DNA from: Desulfuromonadales bacterium
GTDB lineage: Bacteria > Desulfobacterota > Desulfuromonadia > Desulfuromonadales > BM103
NCBI GenBank assembly: GCA_030145195.1
Contig: JAQYVY010000018.1
Location: 1 to 62,622 of the forward strand
DNA: 62,622 nt
Direction of reading: 5' to 3'
Notes under the pieces: generated by a model
Database searches by the model: none
Seen by the model: the letters and a program-made list of their open reading frames with translations, nothing else
Told to the model about the DNA's origin: nothing
In this document: piece by piece, positions 53,879 through 62,622 of the stretch
Layout of the letters: the number at the start of each line of letters is the position of its first letter
Position numbering within the stretch: position 1 is the first letter of the stretch
Position numbers and translations under genes: made by a program

Positions 53879-54862
53879 TTAGCTATTAAGCGCATCCAGT
53901 TGTGCCATCATTATCTTTACACAAGCTTCTTGTGAATAGTGCTGCTGACACAGAGCATACCCCGTCTCTCCCATTTGCTCCCGAAGTGACGAGGATTTTG
54001 CCAGGGATGAGATCGACTCGATCCACTCCTGCTCTGTATCAGCGAGGAATCCCGTTTTGCCACAATGAACAACCTCACTGTTTGCACCAACCTTTGACGA
54101 AACGACCGGCAATCGACTGGCCATGTACTGTAAAATCTTCAGAGCACATTTGCCACGGGTCCATGAATCATCGGGCATCGGAGCGATCCCGATATGGGCA
54201 TTTTTCAATTCACGCACTTCCGTATCCGAATGCCACGGCACAGCGACAATCTCCAGAACTTCCGATTGCAACGAAAAATCTGCAATAATTTTCAGGCGCA
54301 GCCGTGGAACATTCAACGCAGCTTGCTCTAGGACAGGCAGAATCGCTTCCAGATATTTTCGAGTCGAGCTGCTACCGATCCATACCGGATCGATTGTATC
54401 AGCGGCTTTTTGAGCTTGTATTTGATAACGGGACAAATCAACAGATGTCGGCAATACAATTGTTTTCGACGTGATATTTTTTACACGTTCAGCAAGATAA
54501 TGATTCCCAGCCCAGATGCGATCACACAAAGCAACGGTCCTGTCAAAACGCTTCGCTCTAACCGTTGAAGGCCTTCCACTTGATTTTAAAAAAACCGCAT
54601 CATCAAAATCAAACACCAGCTTGCGGCTACACTTTCGCAGCAATGGGAGAAAAGGAAAAACCAGACCATGCCTCAGCAGTACCACAACGTCGGAGGATCG
54701 TGCAGCCTGCAGTATGGCTATTTTCCCGGCAAGACCTTCATGCAGCCCCATATGAGCAACAGACCATCCATTCTCCTGCAATGTGGAAAAATAGCTGAGC
54801 GCCCTATACCGAGTTGAAACTGGCTTTTCACCTTTGGAGAGAAACAGGATCTTTTTCATCAT
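53879..54862 (-). CDS. Glycosyltransferase (GT-B, GT4-like)
   Basis: The 327-residue protein starts MMKKILFLSKGEKPVSTRYR and has LVFDFDDAVFLKSSGRP (a DDA element of some GT4 enzymes). The C-terminal domain contains PVWIGSSSTRKYLEAILPVL, GIAPMPDDSWTRGKCALKIL and QYMASRLPVVSSKVGANSEV, with a KxxKxLQYMAxxxPVV pattern for the nucleotide sugar. It probably acts on the LPS outer core. AGGT lies before the ATG, 30 bp after the methyltransferase gene. Confidence 0.83.
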   Translation of the reverse strand: MMKKILFLSKGEKPVSTRYRALSYFSTLQENGWSVAHMGLHEGLAGKIAILQAARSSDVVVLLRHGLVFPFLPLLRKCSRKLVFDFDDAVFLKSSGRPSTVRAKRFDRTVALCDRIWAGNHYLAERVKNITSKTIVLPTSVDLSRYQIQAQKAADTIDPVWIGSSSTRKYLEAILPVLEQAALNVPRLRLKIIADFSLQSEVLEIVAVPWHSDTEVRELKNAHIGIAPMPDDSWTRGKCALKILQYMASRLPVVSSKVGANSEVVHCGKTGFLADTEQEWIESISSLAKSSSLREQMGETGYALCQQHYSQEACVKIMMAQLDALNS

Positions 54863-54891
54863 TGACCTGCGTTAAGTTTTCGCCCAAATAT

Positions 54892-55536
54892 TCAATCAAC
54901 AGGTTTAGCAGCAACCAGCATGATCTGCTTTGCATAATCGATCCGCACCATCCGGAACAATGGATAAGCGCAGTACCTTCTGATGAATTGTTTGAGCAGC
55001 GACTCCTTGTAAAGTCGATACAACTGCTTAACTTCGAATCCTGCCAACTTTGCAATACCACCAAGTTCATCATAGCACCACGGTGTCACATGAGTGGCAT
55101 CTCGTAAGTAGGCAGGAGGATAGTAGATATTCGGAGTTGTCACCATCAGCAAGCCACCAGGAGTGAGGACTTTGAAGCACTTGTTCAGAGTAAGCAAAGG
55201 AAGAGAGGGCGAAAGATGCTCTATTACTTCGAACATACAGATCACATCATACTCACCTGTGATCTCATCAAGGTCAAGGAAATCATGGTCACCGCAAGGG
55301 TCCACATCGAAGCTGAGATAGTGACACTCTGGCCAGCGTCCAGCCACCTTTTTCTGCAGGCCTCTATCGCCAGCACCGACCTCAAGCAAAGCCGTTGGGC
55401 TGATATCAGCATTCAGGAGAACATCACTGTAGCGAGGAGCTATCGGCAGCTTCCATATGGAATCGAAGCAGCGGTTAACCTCACTTCGGTTTTTAAACAG
55501 CTGACTCCAATCAACAGTGGACATGTGAAACCTCAT
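54892..55536 (-). CDS. Class I SAM-dependent methyltransferase
   Basis: The 214-residue protein has the SAM-binding motif I in ALLEVGAGDRGLQKKVAG, motif II in CHYLSFDVDP, and VICMFEVIEHLSPSLPLLTL and LTPGGLLMVTTPN, the Methyltransf_11/23 pattern. It is likely to methylate a sugar or phosphate of the core. The acceptor is not visible. It is located between waaP and a glycosyltransferase gene. Confidence 0.85.
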   Translation of the reverse strand: MRFHMSTVDWSQLFKNRSEVNRCFDSIWKLPIAPRYSDVLLNADISPTALLEVGAGDRGLQKKVAGRWPECHYLSFDVDPCGDHDFLDLDEITGEYDVICMFEVIEHLSPSLPLLTLNKCFKVLTPGGLLMVTTPNIYYPPAYLRDATHVTPWCYDELGGIAKLAGFEVKQLYRLYKESLLKQFIRRYCAYPLFRMVRIDYAKQIMLVAAKPVD

Positions 55537-55569
55537 CTAACCAGAGCGCAACCGTCAGCGGAGAGCAGT

Positions 55570-56361
55570 TCAGAAATGCTTCCGGTAAAGCTTCAAGGCC
55601 AAGTTATTGACCTTTAACCAGAAAGCCGGCCTGTTAGACATAATATGTTGAATTGACATCTTTTCGTAGCAAGTTAAAAAACGTAACAAATCTCTCTGTG
55701 TCAGACCGGCATCCATGCTGGAAAAATGTAACCCCGCCAGATCTTTTACCAGCCAGCGTTCAGGAACACGGGATCGGATCTGTGTGCGGTGCAGGTCGAT
55801 TACGTGCAAAGGAGGGTCAGTGTCATAATCATTTTTAGCCAACCAATTTTCCGGCAACAAAAAATGACAAATATAGAAATCCCTGTGGTTCAGGCCATGC
55901 TGGTGCATGCCTCTCGCGATATCAGCAATCTTGCGGATCAAAGACCTTTTCAACTTCGGGTGCGGTGGATTACGCTTCCAATCTTTTGTCAGATCTTCGA
56001 GACTGACTGCATTCTCAATCTCTTCGGTGATCAAAAAAGACTCTATCTTTGCCGGGTTGCGACCTCTATGGCCATAACCAGCAATTTTCATCGTCAGGAT
56101 ATCCAGCTTTTCCAGAGCCAGAATCGCGTCATGTTCGTGACGCGCCCCAAGGACTGGCATACGCAGATAGAGTAAATTTTTGATGATCTCTCGCCAGCCG
56201 ACACCTGGGTGGATTTTGAGAAAATAACCCTTCCCCTCGTGGACGAAGCGCAGGGTTTTTCGCCCTTTGTGATTGCGAAAGATCGCCCCATCCATGGCCA
56301 GCACTTTATCGAAGGCATCGTCTCCGGAAAATTTCTGTTTAAGGGCCGGGCAAAAAGTCAT
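55570..56361 (-). CDS. waaP: Lipopolysaccharide core heptose kinase WaaP/RfaP
   Basis: The 263-residue protein has the N-lobe lysine in GYFLKIHPGVGWREIIKNLL and the hallmark catalytic block GMHQHGLNHRDFYICHFLL, then LHVIDLHRTQIRSRVPERW, so it is a canonical WaaP that puts phosphate on heptose I of the inner core. The ATG at 56361 overlaps the waaG stop (TGATG). Together with waaG, waaC and waaF it forms the standard core gene block. Confidence 0.93.
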   Translation of the reverse strand: MTFCPALKQKFSGDDAFDKVLAMDGAIFRNHKGRKTLRFVHEGKGYFLKIHPGVGWREIIKNLLYLRMPVLGARHEHDAILALEKLDILTMKIAGYGHRGRNPAKIESFLITEEIENAVSLEDLTKDWKRNPPHPKLKRSLIRKIADIARGMHQHGLNHRDFYICHFLLPENWLAKNDYDTDPPLHVIDLHRTQIRSRVPERWLVKDLAGLHFSSMDAGLTQRDLLRFLTCYEKMSIQHIMSNRPAFWLKVNNLALKLYRKHF

Positions 56362-57494
56362 CAATGGCTTGCCCTCTTTTCGGATACGGTTTCAATGACA
56401 GCCACAGCTTGGTCATGCAAACCGGTGACATCGACAGAAGCGGTGTATTTCGTCCCGTTGCGACCCCAGGCAGCTAAATCATCGCCACTGAGAAACTCTT
56501 TGAGCGCTAGGTTGAGGTTCTCCTGAGAATAAGGCATCGGAACCAGTCGGCCCGCATCAGCAGCTTTAACATGAAAGCTGTAACCACAATTTTCGGTGGC
56601 CAAGACAGGCAACCCGGCAGCCATGGCTTCAACCAGAACAGTTCCGGTGTTCTCAGTGCGGGCCGGGTGAACCAGAAGATCAGCAGCCTGTAAGAAACGC
56701 GGGACATCATCGCGCCCTCCAAGGAAGCGAACCTGTTTATCAACATTATGTCGAGCGGCCATTTTCAACAGAGGCTCGGACTTCCCCTTGCCAATAACTA
56801 GTAAATAGCTTTTGTTGCGCAGGGTTGCGGGCAGACTCGCTACAGCCGCAATAACGCGATCAACGCCCTTGGTCGTAAATGCTGAGCCGACCATTAACAG
56901 GACAAGATCGTTGTCAGAGAAACCATATTCTTGTCGAGTGCTTAACCGGATCGTGTCAGAGTCAATTTTCACAAAACGGTCTTTGGATATGCCAGGTGGC
57001 AGTAAATGGAATCGTTCGTCAGAAGTCCCATAATATTGAATGAATTTAGATTTCTCCGGGGGTGATAACAAAAGAATTTCCGTTGTTGACTCAATGTTAA
57101 AAACAGCCTGTTCTAGCTGTAGATACGTGCGGCAGCGGGGAGTCATTCGATAAAGTGCCGATCTGGACTCCATGACTTTGGCCCGGTAGCAGGTATCGGC
57201 AGCATAATAGACATCAAGACCCGGCATTTTATTGAAACCAACCACAACATCACACGATATCTTTGCCAATTGTTTCTGGACTCTCGACGCAAAATCGATT
57301 GACCGACCATGATTTGAACGGGATTTCACAGGGATTTTATGGACGATGAGGCCATCAGGCACCGGCCCTTCCCACTCCATAGTAAAAACATCAACCGTAT
57401 GTCCACGCTCGAAGCATTTCTGGGCTATTTTTGCAAAATCGAGTTGCAAACCGCCAAACGGAAAATATTTAAACAGACAGAAGACAATATTCAT
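56361..57494 (-). CDS. waaG: LPS core glucosyltransferase (WaaG/RfaG-like)
   Basis: The 377-residue GT4 protein begins MNIVFCLFKYFPFGGLQLD, which is the typical WaaG start, and has LLPPGISKDRF, VLLMVGSAFTTKGVDRVIAA, FLGGRDDVPRFLQAADLLVH and ENTGTVLVEAMAAGLPVLAT with the EX7E motif. WaaG adds the first outer-core hexose to heptose II. The product and order (waaC-waaG-waaP) agree; the exact sugar is not proven. Confidence 0.92.
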   Translation of the reverse strand: MNIVFCLFKYFPFGGLQLDFAKIAQKCFERGHTVDVFTMEWEGPVPDGLIVHKIPVKSRSNHGRSIDFASRVQKQLAKISCDVVVGFNKMPGLDVYYAADTCYRAKVMESRSALYRMTPRCRTYLQLEQAVFNIESTTEILLLSPPEKSKFIQYYGTSDERFHLLPPGISKDRFVKIDSDTIRLSTRQEYGFSDNDLVLLMVGSAFTTKGVDRVIAAVASLPATLRNKSYLLVIGKGKSEPLLKMAARHNVDKQVRFLGGRDDVPRFLQAADLLVHPARTENTGTVLVEAMAAGLPVLATENCGYSFHVKAADAGRLVPMPYSQENLNLALKEFLSGDDLAAWGRNGTKYTASVDVTGLHDQAVAVIETVSEKRASH

Positions 57495-57542
57495 GACAAA
57501 TAATTTAACATAATAGCAGTGAACCAGTTGTTTTTACACTAT

Positions 57543-58601
57543 TTACGATAAAGGACTAATCGTTTTATTGAAATGCGAAACAACCAGTTCAAAAACGGTG
57601 TCCACAGAGATACTCTTGCCACACTCCAAGTCGCGATCACACTCTTTGCGCAGACAAGGCGCACAATCAAAATTGGCAACAGCGTGGGCATGAATTTTAC
57701 CCCTTGGCGCATTACGGTCTGGATCAGTCACCCGGAAGATTGACACAGTCGCTGTGCCGACAGCAGCTGCAATGTGCACAGGACCGGTATCACCCCCAAC
57801 AACAAGATCAGCTTCAGACAAAAGTGCTGACAGTTCTTTCAGACTACCACGCGGCCAGATAAAACATCTACCAGTGCAAGCATCCTGGATAGCCTGTACT
57901 GCGGCATATTCCTTTTCATTGCCCCAGGTCAACACAGGACGAAGTCCCTTTTCCTCGACCAATCTGAGGGCCAGCGTTTGCCAGGACGCAATCGGCCAGA
58001 GCTTGGTCACCCAGGTAGTCCCGTAGTGGAGAACAATGATCGGCTTATCAACCAGCCCTGCTTTCCCAAGCTGCTGCTGTATCGTCTGCAGGGCGGTAGC
58101 ATCAACTGGCAAGGGGCCAGCGACGCGAAGCTCTGAACCTTTAGGAAAAGCGGCCCTGGCAATTGATAACGAACGATCAGTGATATGAAAATCGAGCTCA
58201 CCTGGAGCAACTTTGCGATTGGTCGCCAGCAGATTGAGGTTCTCGCGTGCCGCATCACGATCAAAACCGCAACGCAAAGGCGCACCGGACATCAAGGTGA
58301 AGAGACCGCTCTTAGCGTTTCCCTGGAGATCGAGCACCACATCATACTTTTCCTGCCGTAGACAGCGAATCATCTGCCAGGCGCCCTTGACGCTCGCGCG
58401 CACGCCACCACGACGCCATGCCTTGGTGCTGAGTTGATGGACCTTTCGAATCAGAGGGTGCTCTTCGAGAAAAGGTGCAAACGACTCTTCAACCAACCAA
58501 TCAATCTGCATAGACTCATCGGCGCTTTTCAACCAGGCCAGAACCGGCAAGGCATGCACTACGTCACCCAGAGCGCTGACTTTGACGATGAGAACTTTCA
58601 C
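57543..58601 (-). CDS. waaC: Lipopolysaccharide heptosyltransferase I
   Basis: WaaC adds the first L-glycero-D-manno-heptose to Kdo of the inner core. The 352-residue GT9 protein shows MKVLIVKVSALGDVVHALPV, WLVEESFAPFLEEHP, IIVLHYGTTWVTKLWP and LVVGGDTGPVHIAAAVGTAT. The GTG start at 58601 overlaps the stop of waaF (GTGA). A cysteine cluster CAPCLRKECDRDLECGKS near the C terminus resembles that of many heptosyltransferases. Confidence 0.94.
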   Translation of the reverse strand: MKVLIVKVSALGDVVHALPVLAWLKSADESMQIDWLVEESFAPFLEEHPLIRKVHQLSTKAWRRGGVRASVKGAWQMIRCLRQEKYDVVLDLQGNAKSGLFTLMSGAPLRCGFDRDAARENLNLLATNRKVAPGELDFHITDRSLSIARAAFPKGSELRVAGPLPVDATALQTIQQQLGKAGLVDKPIIVLHYGTTWVTKLWPIASWQTLALRLVEEKGLRPVLTWGNEKEYAAVQAIQDACTGRCFIWPRGSLKELSALLSEADLVVGGDTGPVHIAAAVGTATVSIFRVTDPDRNAPRGKIHAHAVANFDCAPCLRKECDRDLECGKSISVDTVFELVVSHFNKTISPLS

Positions 58602-59629
58602 GCTGGGCGACCCATAAGACTTTCAACCGCCAACATGACATCCTCTGCTGTCACAGACTCCATACAGCGATGATCGGTTGGGCACTGACGCAACAAACAG
58701 GGCGAACAGCCAACATCATGACGAACGATTCGCGAATTGTCACTCCACGGCGATGTTGTGGTGTGATCCGTCGGGCCAAAAACGGCAACCAGGGGCGTCT
58801 GGAAAGCAGCACCCATATGCATGGGCCCGGAATCATTAGTAATCATCAGTTTGCTATTCGCTAACAAGGCCATCAACTGCCTGACATTAGTTTTCCCGAT
58901 AAAGTTCTGACATGGTGACTTCATTGCTGAGGCAATGTCTTGCCCAATCTCGATTTCAGCAGGGCCACCGGTTAAAATAATCGACAGACCATATTCCTCA
59001 ACGAGTCGATCCGCGACAGCAGCGAAACGTTGTGGCAACCATCGTTTTGCCGAACCGTAGGCGGCTCCAGGATTTATTGCGGCAACGGGGCCAGGCGGCA
59101 TGTTTTTCTGCGCCCAGGTCTGTTCATCCGGACGAAGCGAGAGTCTTTGCGCTTTTTCTGACGCAACGACTCCGTAACGCGACAATATGTTCAAATAGTA
59201 ATCGGTATGGTGCAAAGTCTTGAGTTGCGGGGTAACTCCAACAGGATGGGTCAATAACAGTCGCCTGTGTTCATGTGTATAGCCGAGACGTTTGGGGATG
59301 CCTGCCAGAAAAGTCAGCAACGCGGCTTCAATGGCATTCTGGAACAAAATGGCCAGATCAAAGTGTTCTCTGCGTAGCCGACGACAGAACCGCAAAAAAC
59401 CCAAAGGTCCACGGTCAACACCCTTCCGGTCGTAAACGATAACCCCATCGCAATCGGGATGGGACTCGAAGAGTTGAGCAACCAAAGGATTTGCAACAAC
59501 AGTGATATCGGCTTCGGGAAAAGTTTCGCGCACGGCCCTGAGGGCTGGCGTGGTCATAACCGCATCGCCGATCCAGTTGGTCGTGCGGATCAAGATGCGG
59601 CTGATATCATTGAGGCTGGAATGTTTCAA
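58598..59629 (-). CDS. waaF: Lipopolysaccharide heptosyltransferase II
   Basis: WaaF adds the second heptose. The protein has ILIRTTNWIGDAVMTTPALR, AILFQNAIEAALLTFLAGIP, VAAINPGAAYGSAKRWLPQR and LMITNDSGPMHMGAAFQTPL, the GT9/WaaF signatures, and a C-terminal CSPCLLRQCPTDHRC cluster. A TTG at 59629, ten nt after the Trm112-type stop, is the proposed start (343 residues); an upstream start at 59689 would overlap the previous gene by 50 bp. The start is uncertain, the identity is not. Confidence 0.93.
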   Translation of the reverse strand: MKHSSLNDISRILIRTTNWIGDAVMTTPALRAVRETFPEADITVVANPLVAQLFESHPDCDGVIVYDRKGVDRGPLGFLRFCRRLRREHFDLAILFQNAIEAALLTFLAGIPKRLGYTHEHRRLLLTHPVGVTPQLKTLHHTDYYLNILSRYGVVASEKAQRLSLRPDEQTWAQKNMPPGPVAAINPGAAYGSAKRWLPQRFAAVADRLVEEYGLSIILTGGPAEIEIGQDIASAMKSPCQNFIGKTNVRQLMALLANSKLMITNDSGPMHMGAAFQTPLVAVFGPTDHTTTSPWSDNSRIVRHDVGCSPCLLRQCPTDHRCMESVTAEDVMLAVESLMGRPA

Positions 59630-59639
59630 AATGATCGTT

Positions 59640-59834
59640 TCAGGATTTTTCTGTTGTCGCGTCAGCAGCAAGAGCGCTCGCCTCATCAAGTAGCATCACT
59701 GGAATTCCATCCCGCACCGGATAAGAAAGCTGGCAGGCATGACAAATCAAACAACTATGGCTTTCGTCAGCCACTACGGGGTTTTTGCATAGCGGGCAAG
59801 CCAAAATATCAAGTAATTCCCTAGAAAGAGTCAT
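59640..59834 (-). CDS. Trm112/YcaR-family zinc-ribbon peptide
   Basis: This 64-residue protein has LLDILACPLCKNPVV and CLICHACQLSYPVRDGIPVM, the Trm112/UPF0434 pattern. Cys13, Cys16, Cys31 and Cys34 form a zinc ribbon, with the terminal RDGIPVML strand conserved. Trm112 partners activate methyltransferases in eukaryotes and archaea; the role of the bacterial form is unclear, but its neighbourhood with lpxK (as in E. coli, ycaR after lpxK) is conserved. AGGAGA stands before the ATG. Confidence 0.93.
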   Translation of the reverse strand: MTLSRELLDILACPLCKNPVVADESHSCLICHACQLSYPVRDGIPVMLLDEASALAADATTEKS

Positions 59835-59835
59835 T

Positions 59836-60906
59836 CTATGTTCTCCTGATCAAACCATCCAGCACAATTTTCAATTGCTCAACATCCTCAAAAGCAAGGT
59901 TAAGCTGCGTTTGATAACATGGTATGGAAAATTCGGCACCGATGAGTTTGACGGCATCTTTTTCCGTTGTGATTAACAGATCACTATTATTGCATGCTTG
60001 ATTAAGTTGATTCAACACCACGGACGAATAAGCCTGATGATCATCAAAAGCAATCGTATCGACGAGATTGAGGTTCTTCTGCCTGAGCGCAGAAAAAAAA
60101 TCTTGGGGTTGGGCAATCCCGGCAAACGCCGTACAGCGTTTCCCTCGCAAGTCTTCCCATGAGATCACATCACCAGCAAGCGAAATCAGCTCATCAGCCA
60201 AAGAATGGCAACAAACCAGAGTCTCCTTCCCTTGCGGAAAGTCCTGGCTCAGTCCTTTGTCCGAACGGGTTCTAACCATCAGATGGCAACGGTTCAAGGA
60301 GTCAGGAGTCTCACGTAACGGACCCGCTGGCAGGAGATGACCATTACCAAAGGGCTTGTTCGAATCGAGTAAGACAATATCAGCCTCCCTATGAACAGCC
60401 AAGTGCTGAAAGCCGTCATCCAGGACAATCAGATCGGCGGCGGCCTCTTCTGCCGCCTCAACGCCATCGCGTCGTCGTCGAGCGACAAAAACCGAAACCC
60501 CAGGGTTGCGCCTGGCCAGCAGATAGGGCTCATCACCACAAGCCTCGGCCGTCATCAGTAAAGACCCATCTGGAGCGTTAACTTTGCCGACGGCACCGCG
60601 ATAACGTCCGCCATAGCCACGACTGACTATCGCCACTCTCTTTCCCTCGGAATGGAAATGTTTGACCAGAAAGTCGACCATCGGAGTTTTACCAGTGCCG
60701 CCGACAGTAATATTTCCAACAGAAATCACCGGCGTAGAAGCATGGTAAACGGACTTAAAACCAACAATAAATAGCTGTTTACGCAGCGCAACAACCAAAC
60801 GATAGAAACAACTGAGGGGCCAAAGGCCCCAAAAAACCATCCAACCGGCAATGTTGCTTGGCCCGTTTTCAAGCATCTGTTGATAGCGTTTGTGTATGGG
60901 TTTCAT
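59836..60906 (-). CDS. lpxK: Tetraacyldisaccharide 4'-kinase
   Basis: LpxK phosphorylates the 4' position of the lipid A precursor in the inner membrane. The 356-residue protein has a P-loop in [20 protein letters not shown], then [34 protein letters not shown] and [12 protein letters not shown], all family motifs. The N-terminal hydrophobic helix ([20 protein letters not shown]) is the membrane anchor. It starts at the ATG at 60906, sharing the A of the waaA stop (TGATG). Confidence 0.96.
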   Translation of the reverse strand: MKPIHKRYQQMLENGPSNIAGWMVFWGLWPLSCFYRLVVALRKQLFIVGFKSVYHASTPVISVGNITVGGTGKTPMVDFLVKHFHSEGKRVAIVSRGYGGRYRGAVGKVNAPDGSLLMTAEACGDEPYLLARRNPGVSVFVARRRRDGVEAAEEAAADLIVLDDGFQHLAVHREADIVLLDSNKPFGNGHLLPAGPLRETPDSLNRCHLMVRTRSDKGLSQDFPQGKETLVCCHSLADELISLAGDVISWEDLRGKRCTAFAGIAQPQDFFSALRQKNLNLVDTIAFDDHQAYSSVVLNQLNQACNNSDLLITTEKDAVKLIGAEFSIPCYQTQLNLAFEDVEQLKIVLDGLIRRT

Positions 60907-62201
60907 CAATCGGCAATCCGTAGGGCAATTTCATCCAGGGTTTTTGCCGTTGCGCCGCGATTTTCAGCCAACAGACGGTGGCCGTTTTCGCCGATACGGC
61001 AACCTTCTTCCGGGTTTTCAATCAGAAGACACATTTGACGATACAAGTCTTCCTCATCCTTAACTTGCATTCCACCATAAGCCTTCTTTACCAGACGGAC
61101 AATCTCTTTAAAGTTTTGTGTATAAGGGCCAAACAGCACAGGCTTTTTTATCAGTGCTGCCTCTAGAATATTATGCCCACCGACAGGAACCAGGCTGCCC
61201 CCGACAAAGACAATATCAGACAAAGCGTAGAGCTTCAGCATCTCACCGATTGTGTCCACCAAGAGGATTTCACCGGGAGCGAGAGAGCGGGTCAGCTCAG
61301 GCAGGGCGGTACGCAAAACGCAAGGGACATCATCCTGATTCAGCTCTTCTTCAACCAAGCGCGATCTTTCAGGATGTCGCGGGACTAAAATCAAACATGT
61401 ATTGGGATGTTTCTCCAGCAACCGCAGGTACACCCTGGTAATGATTTTCTCTTCTCCAGCGTGGGTACTACCTGCCACCCAGACGAAACAATCATTAGAC
61501 AAGCGATATTCTCGTCGCAGCTCTGCAACGGAGAGAGATTCTGATTGCGACAAATCCATGTCGAATTTAAGATTTCCTGTGACCTTAACCCGACCGGGGA
61601 GTGCTCCAAGCAACTGAATACGCCTGGCGTCCTGATCGGTCTGCATGCAGAAAGAGGTCATACTCTCAAGAATAGAGACAAGTAACTTACCAGCCATTCG
61701 GTAACGTGGGAAAGAGCGATCAGAGATCCGGCCATTAACCAGAACGACAGGAATTTCCTGGCGATGGGCTTCCCGGACAAAATTCGGCCAAATTTCCGTT
61801 TCGACCAGAATTATGATTTTCGGCTTGACCGTTGCGATTGCCTTGCGAACCACCCAACTCAGATCAAAGGGGAAAAATATAAAGAAATCGGCTTCCGGTA
61901 TAGTCCGGGCCATTTCACGTCCAGTTTCAGTCACGTTCGAAATCACCAGGAGTGCTTCTGGATAACGTTGACGCAGGGCTTTAAATAAGGGAATAGCGGC
62001 ACGGGTTTCACCTACAGAAACAGCATGCACCCAAATCACGTCACGACCGGGCAAGGCCCTTAAAAAGGTTTGGTGGAAAAATCCGAGACGCTCTCTAATT
62101 CCGCGTCGGGCTTTACCGTAACGAACTCCTCGCACCAGGTAGTAAGGAATCAGCACCAGGGCGGAGAGGCAGAGGATGAAATCATACAGCAGATAAATCA
62201 T
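60906..62201 (-). CDS. waaA: 3-deoxy-D-manno-octulosonic acid transferase
   Basis: WaaA attaches Kdo to lipid A. The 431-residue protein has an N-terminal membrane anchor (FILCLSALVLIPYYLVRG), GFFHQTFLRALPGRDVIWVH, AVSVGETRAAIPLFKALRQR, ETEIWPNFVREA and the C-terminal FVGGSLVPVGGHNILEAALI, all family features of Kdo transferases. Whether it adds one or two Kdo cannot be seen. It overlaps the upstream acyltransferase gene by 20 bp. Confidence 0.96.
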   Translation of the reverse strand: MIYLLYDFILCLSALVLIPYYLVRGVRYGKARRGIRERLGFFHQTFLRALPGRDVIWVHAVSVGETRAAIPLFKALRQRYPEALLVISNVTETGREMARTIPEADFFIFFPFDLSWVVRKAIATVKPKIIILVETEIWPNFVREAHRQEIPVVLVNGRISDRSFPRYRMAGKLLVSILESMTSFCMQTDQDARRIQLLGALPGRVKVTGNLKFDMDLSQSESLSVAELRREYRLSNDCFVWVAGSTHAGEEKIITRVYLRLLEKHPNTCLILVPRHPERSRLVEEELNQDDVPCVLRTALPELTRSLAPGEILLVDTIGEMLKLYALSDIVFVGGSLVPVGGHNILEAALIKKPVLFGPYTQNFKEIVRLVKKAYGGMQVKDEEDLYRQMCLLIENPEEGCRIGENGHRLLAENRGATAKTLDEIALRIAD

Positions 62202-62622
62202 ATCGATTCAGATACTCCGAAGCCTTGGCAGTATTTTCCGCCATGGCTTTCTGAACAGCGCTTCTGAAATCCTCCAGAGACTCGCTCTTGTCATAATATA
62301 GCGGCTCACCAAATGAGAAAACCCCGCGTCCCCAGGGATAAGGGAACAGGAATCGGTCCCAGGAGGCGAAACGATGACCGTGGCTGCAAACAAAGGCCAT
62401 TGGCACGATCGGACGCTTGGTGAGTCGAGCCAATTGCACAACCCCATCTTTCACCTCGCGGCGCGGGCCCTTCGGTCCATCAGGGGTAATAACAAGATCG
62501 ACATTCTCATCAGCAAGGGCAAGCATTTCGCGAAATGCCGCCCTGCCACCGCGAGTCGATGAACCACGCACAGTGCCAACCCCAAAATAAGACATGGCTC
62601 GAGTCAGCAACTCACCATCCTT
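62182..62622 (-). CDS. DUF374 lysophospholipid acyltransferase family (5' end outside window)
   Basis: The visible part begins KDGELLTRAMSYFGVGTVRG at the right edge, so the first third of the gene is missing. It has STRGGRAAFREMLAL and VITPDGPKGPRREVKDGVVQ, the DUF374/LPLAT signature, followed by PIVPMAFVCSHGHRFASWDR. This family acylates lysophospholipids or lipid A; the chromosomal partner waaA points to outer-membrane lipid work. It is coupled to waaA by a 20-bp overlap. Confidence 0.88.
   Translation of the reverse strand, partial: KDGELLTRAMSYFGVGTVRGSSTRGGRAAFREMLALADENVDLVITPDGPKGPRREVKDGVVQLARLTKRPIVPMAFVCSHGHRFASWDRFLFPYPWGRGVFSFGEPLYYDKSESLEDFRSAVQKAMAENTAKASEYLNRYDLSAV

Noticed and set aside
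1-62622. CRISPR array, integrated phage, toxin-antitoxin pair or rRNA
   Set aside because: No regularly spaced direct repeats with unique spacers, no phage structural or integrase genes, no short paired toxin-antitoxin frames and no rRNA-like sequence were seen; the only tandem array is the coding repeat at 1-135.

Overview
The window looks like a chromosomal segment from a Geobacter/Desulfuromonas-type bacterium (order Desulfuromonadales). This is inferred from gene content and order, not from a marker gene. The clues are: a DHH-CBS-CBS-tRNA nucleotidyltransferase fusion, a yicC-gmk-rpoZ-rel-ridA run, pyrK-pyrD next to rimI, and a lipid A/LPS-core block (acyltransferase-waaA-lpxK-Trm112-waaF-waaC-waaG). 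Base composition is close to even, with AT-richer patches around 28-33 kb and 46.8-50.3 kb. No rRNA, CRISPR array, intact insertion sequence or phage was seen.

1-11.1 kb (minus strand, housekeeping). A TPR protein runs off the left edge with a tandem Glu-Ala-Ala repeat and very acidic low-complexity segments. A stepwise array follows in reading order: rimI, pyrK, pyrD, the tRNA nucleotidyltransferase fusion, an M50 protease, scpA, scpB, an rRNA pseudouridine synthase and pgi, which ends at an intrinsic terminator. 11.2-15.2 kb (plus strand) is the only rightward unit: purM, purN, a DUF523/TudS-type protein, a FAD/NAD-fold protein and rpmB. A hairpin terminator lies between it and the convergent ridA.

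15.2-62.6 kb is entirely leftward, about 47 kb without a strand switch. Read in the direction of transcription it has six parts. (a) Lipid A and inner core: lysophospholipid acyltransferase (5' end outside), waaA, lpxK, a Trm112-type zinc peptide, waaF, waaC, waaG and waaP. (b) Outer core and accessory genes: a methyltransferase, glycosyltransferases, an 835-residue kinase-kinase-glycosyltransferase fusion, an IS630 remnant, a nucleotidyltransferase-like/kinase pair, an FkbM methyltransferase and an OafA-type acyltransferase. (c) Heptose supply mixed with kinase-fold genes: gmhA, hldE, gmhB, a deoxyhypusine-synthase-like protein and several WaaP/KdkA-like kinases. (d) A Wzx/Wzy-type polysaccharide cluster: GT39-like protein, rmlBDAC for dTDP-L-rhamnose, a Wzz-like protein, Wzy-like polymerase and Wzx flippase. 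(e) Six sulfotransferase genes interleaved with two glycosyltransferases and ending in a WbaP-type initiating transferase. (f) yicC, gmk, rpoZ, rel and ridA.

Taken together, genes from 19.7 to 62.6 kb could build a Kdo-heptose lipid A core, decorate it with phosphate through several kinase-fold proteins, and assemble a rhamnose-containing polymer that six sulfotransferases might sulfate. The most unusual points are the sulfotransferase sextet, the kinase-kinase-GT2 fusion, the mixture of canonical and catalytically degenerate LPS-kinase folds, a stand-alone copy of the GT39 C-terminal domain coupled to gmhA, and a decayed tRNA-Lys-like structure upstream of the rhamnose operon. Functions are assigned from motifs read by eye; no database search was run.
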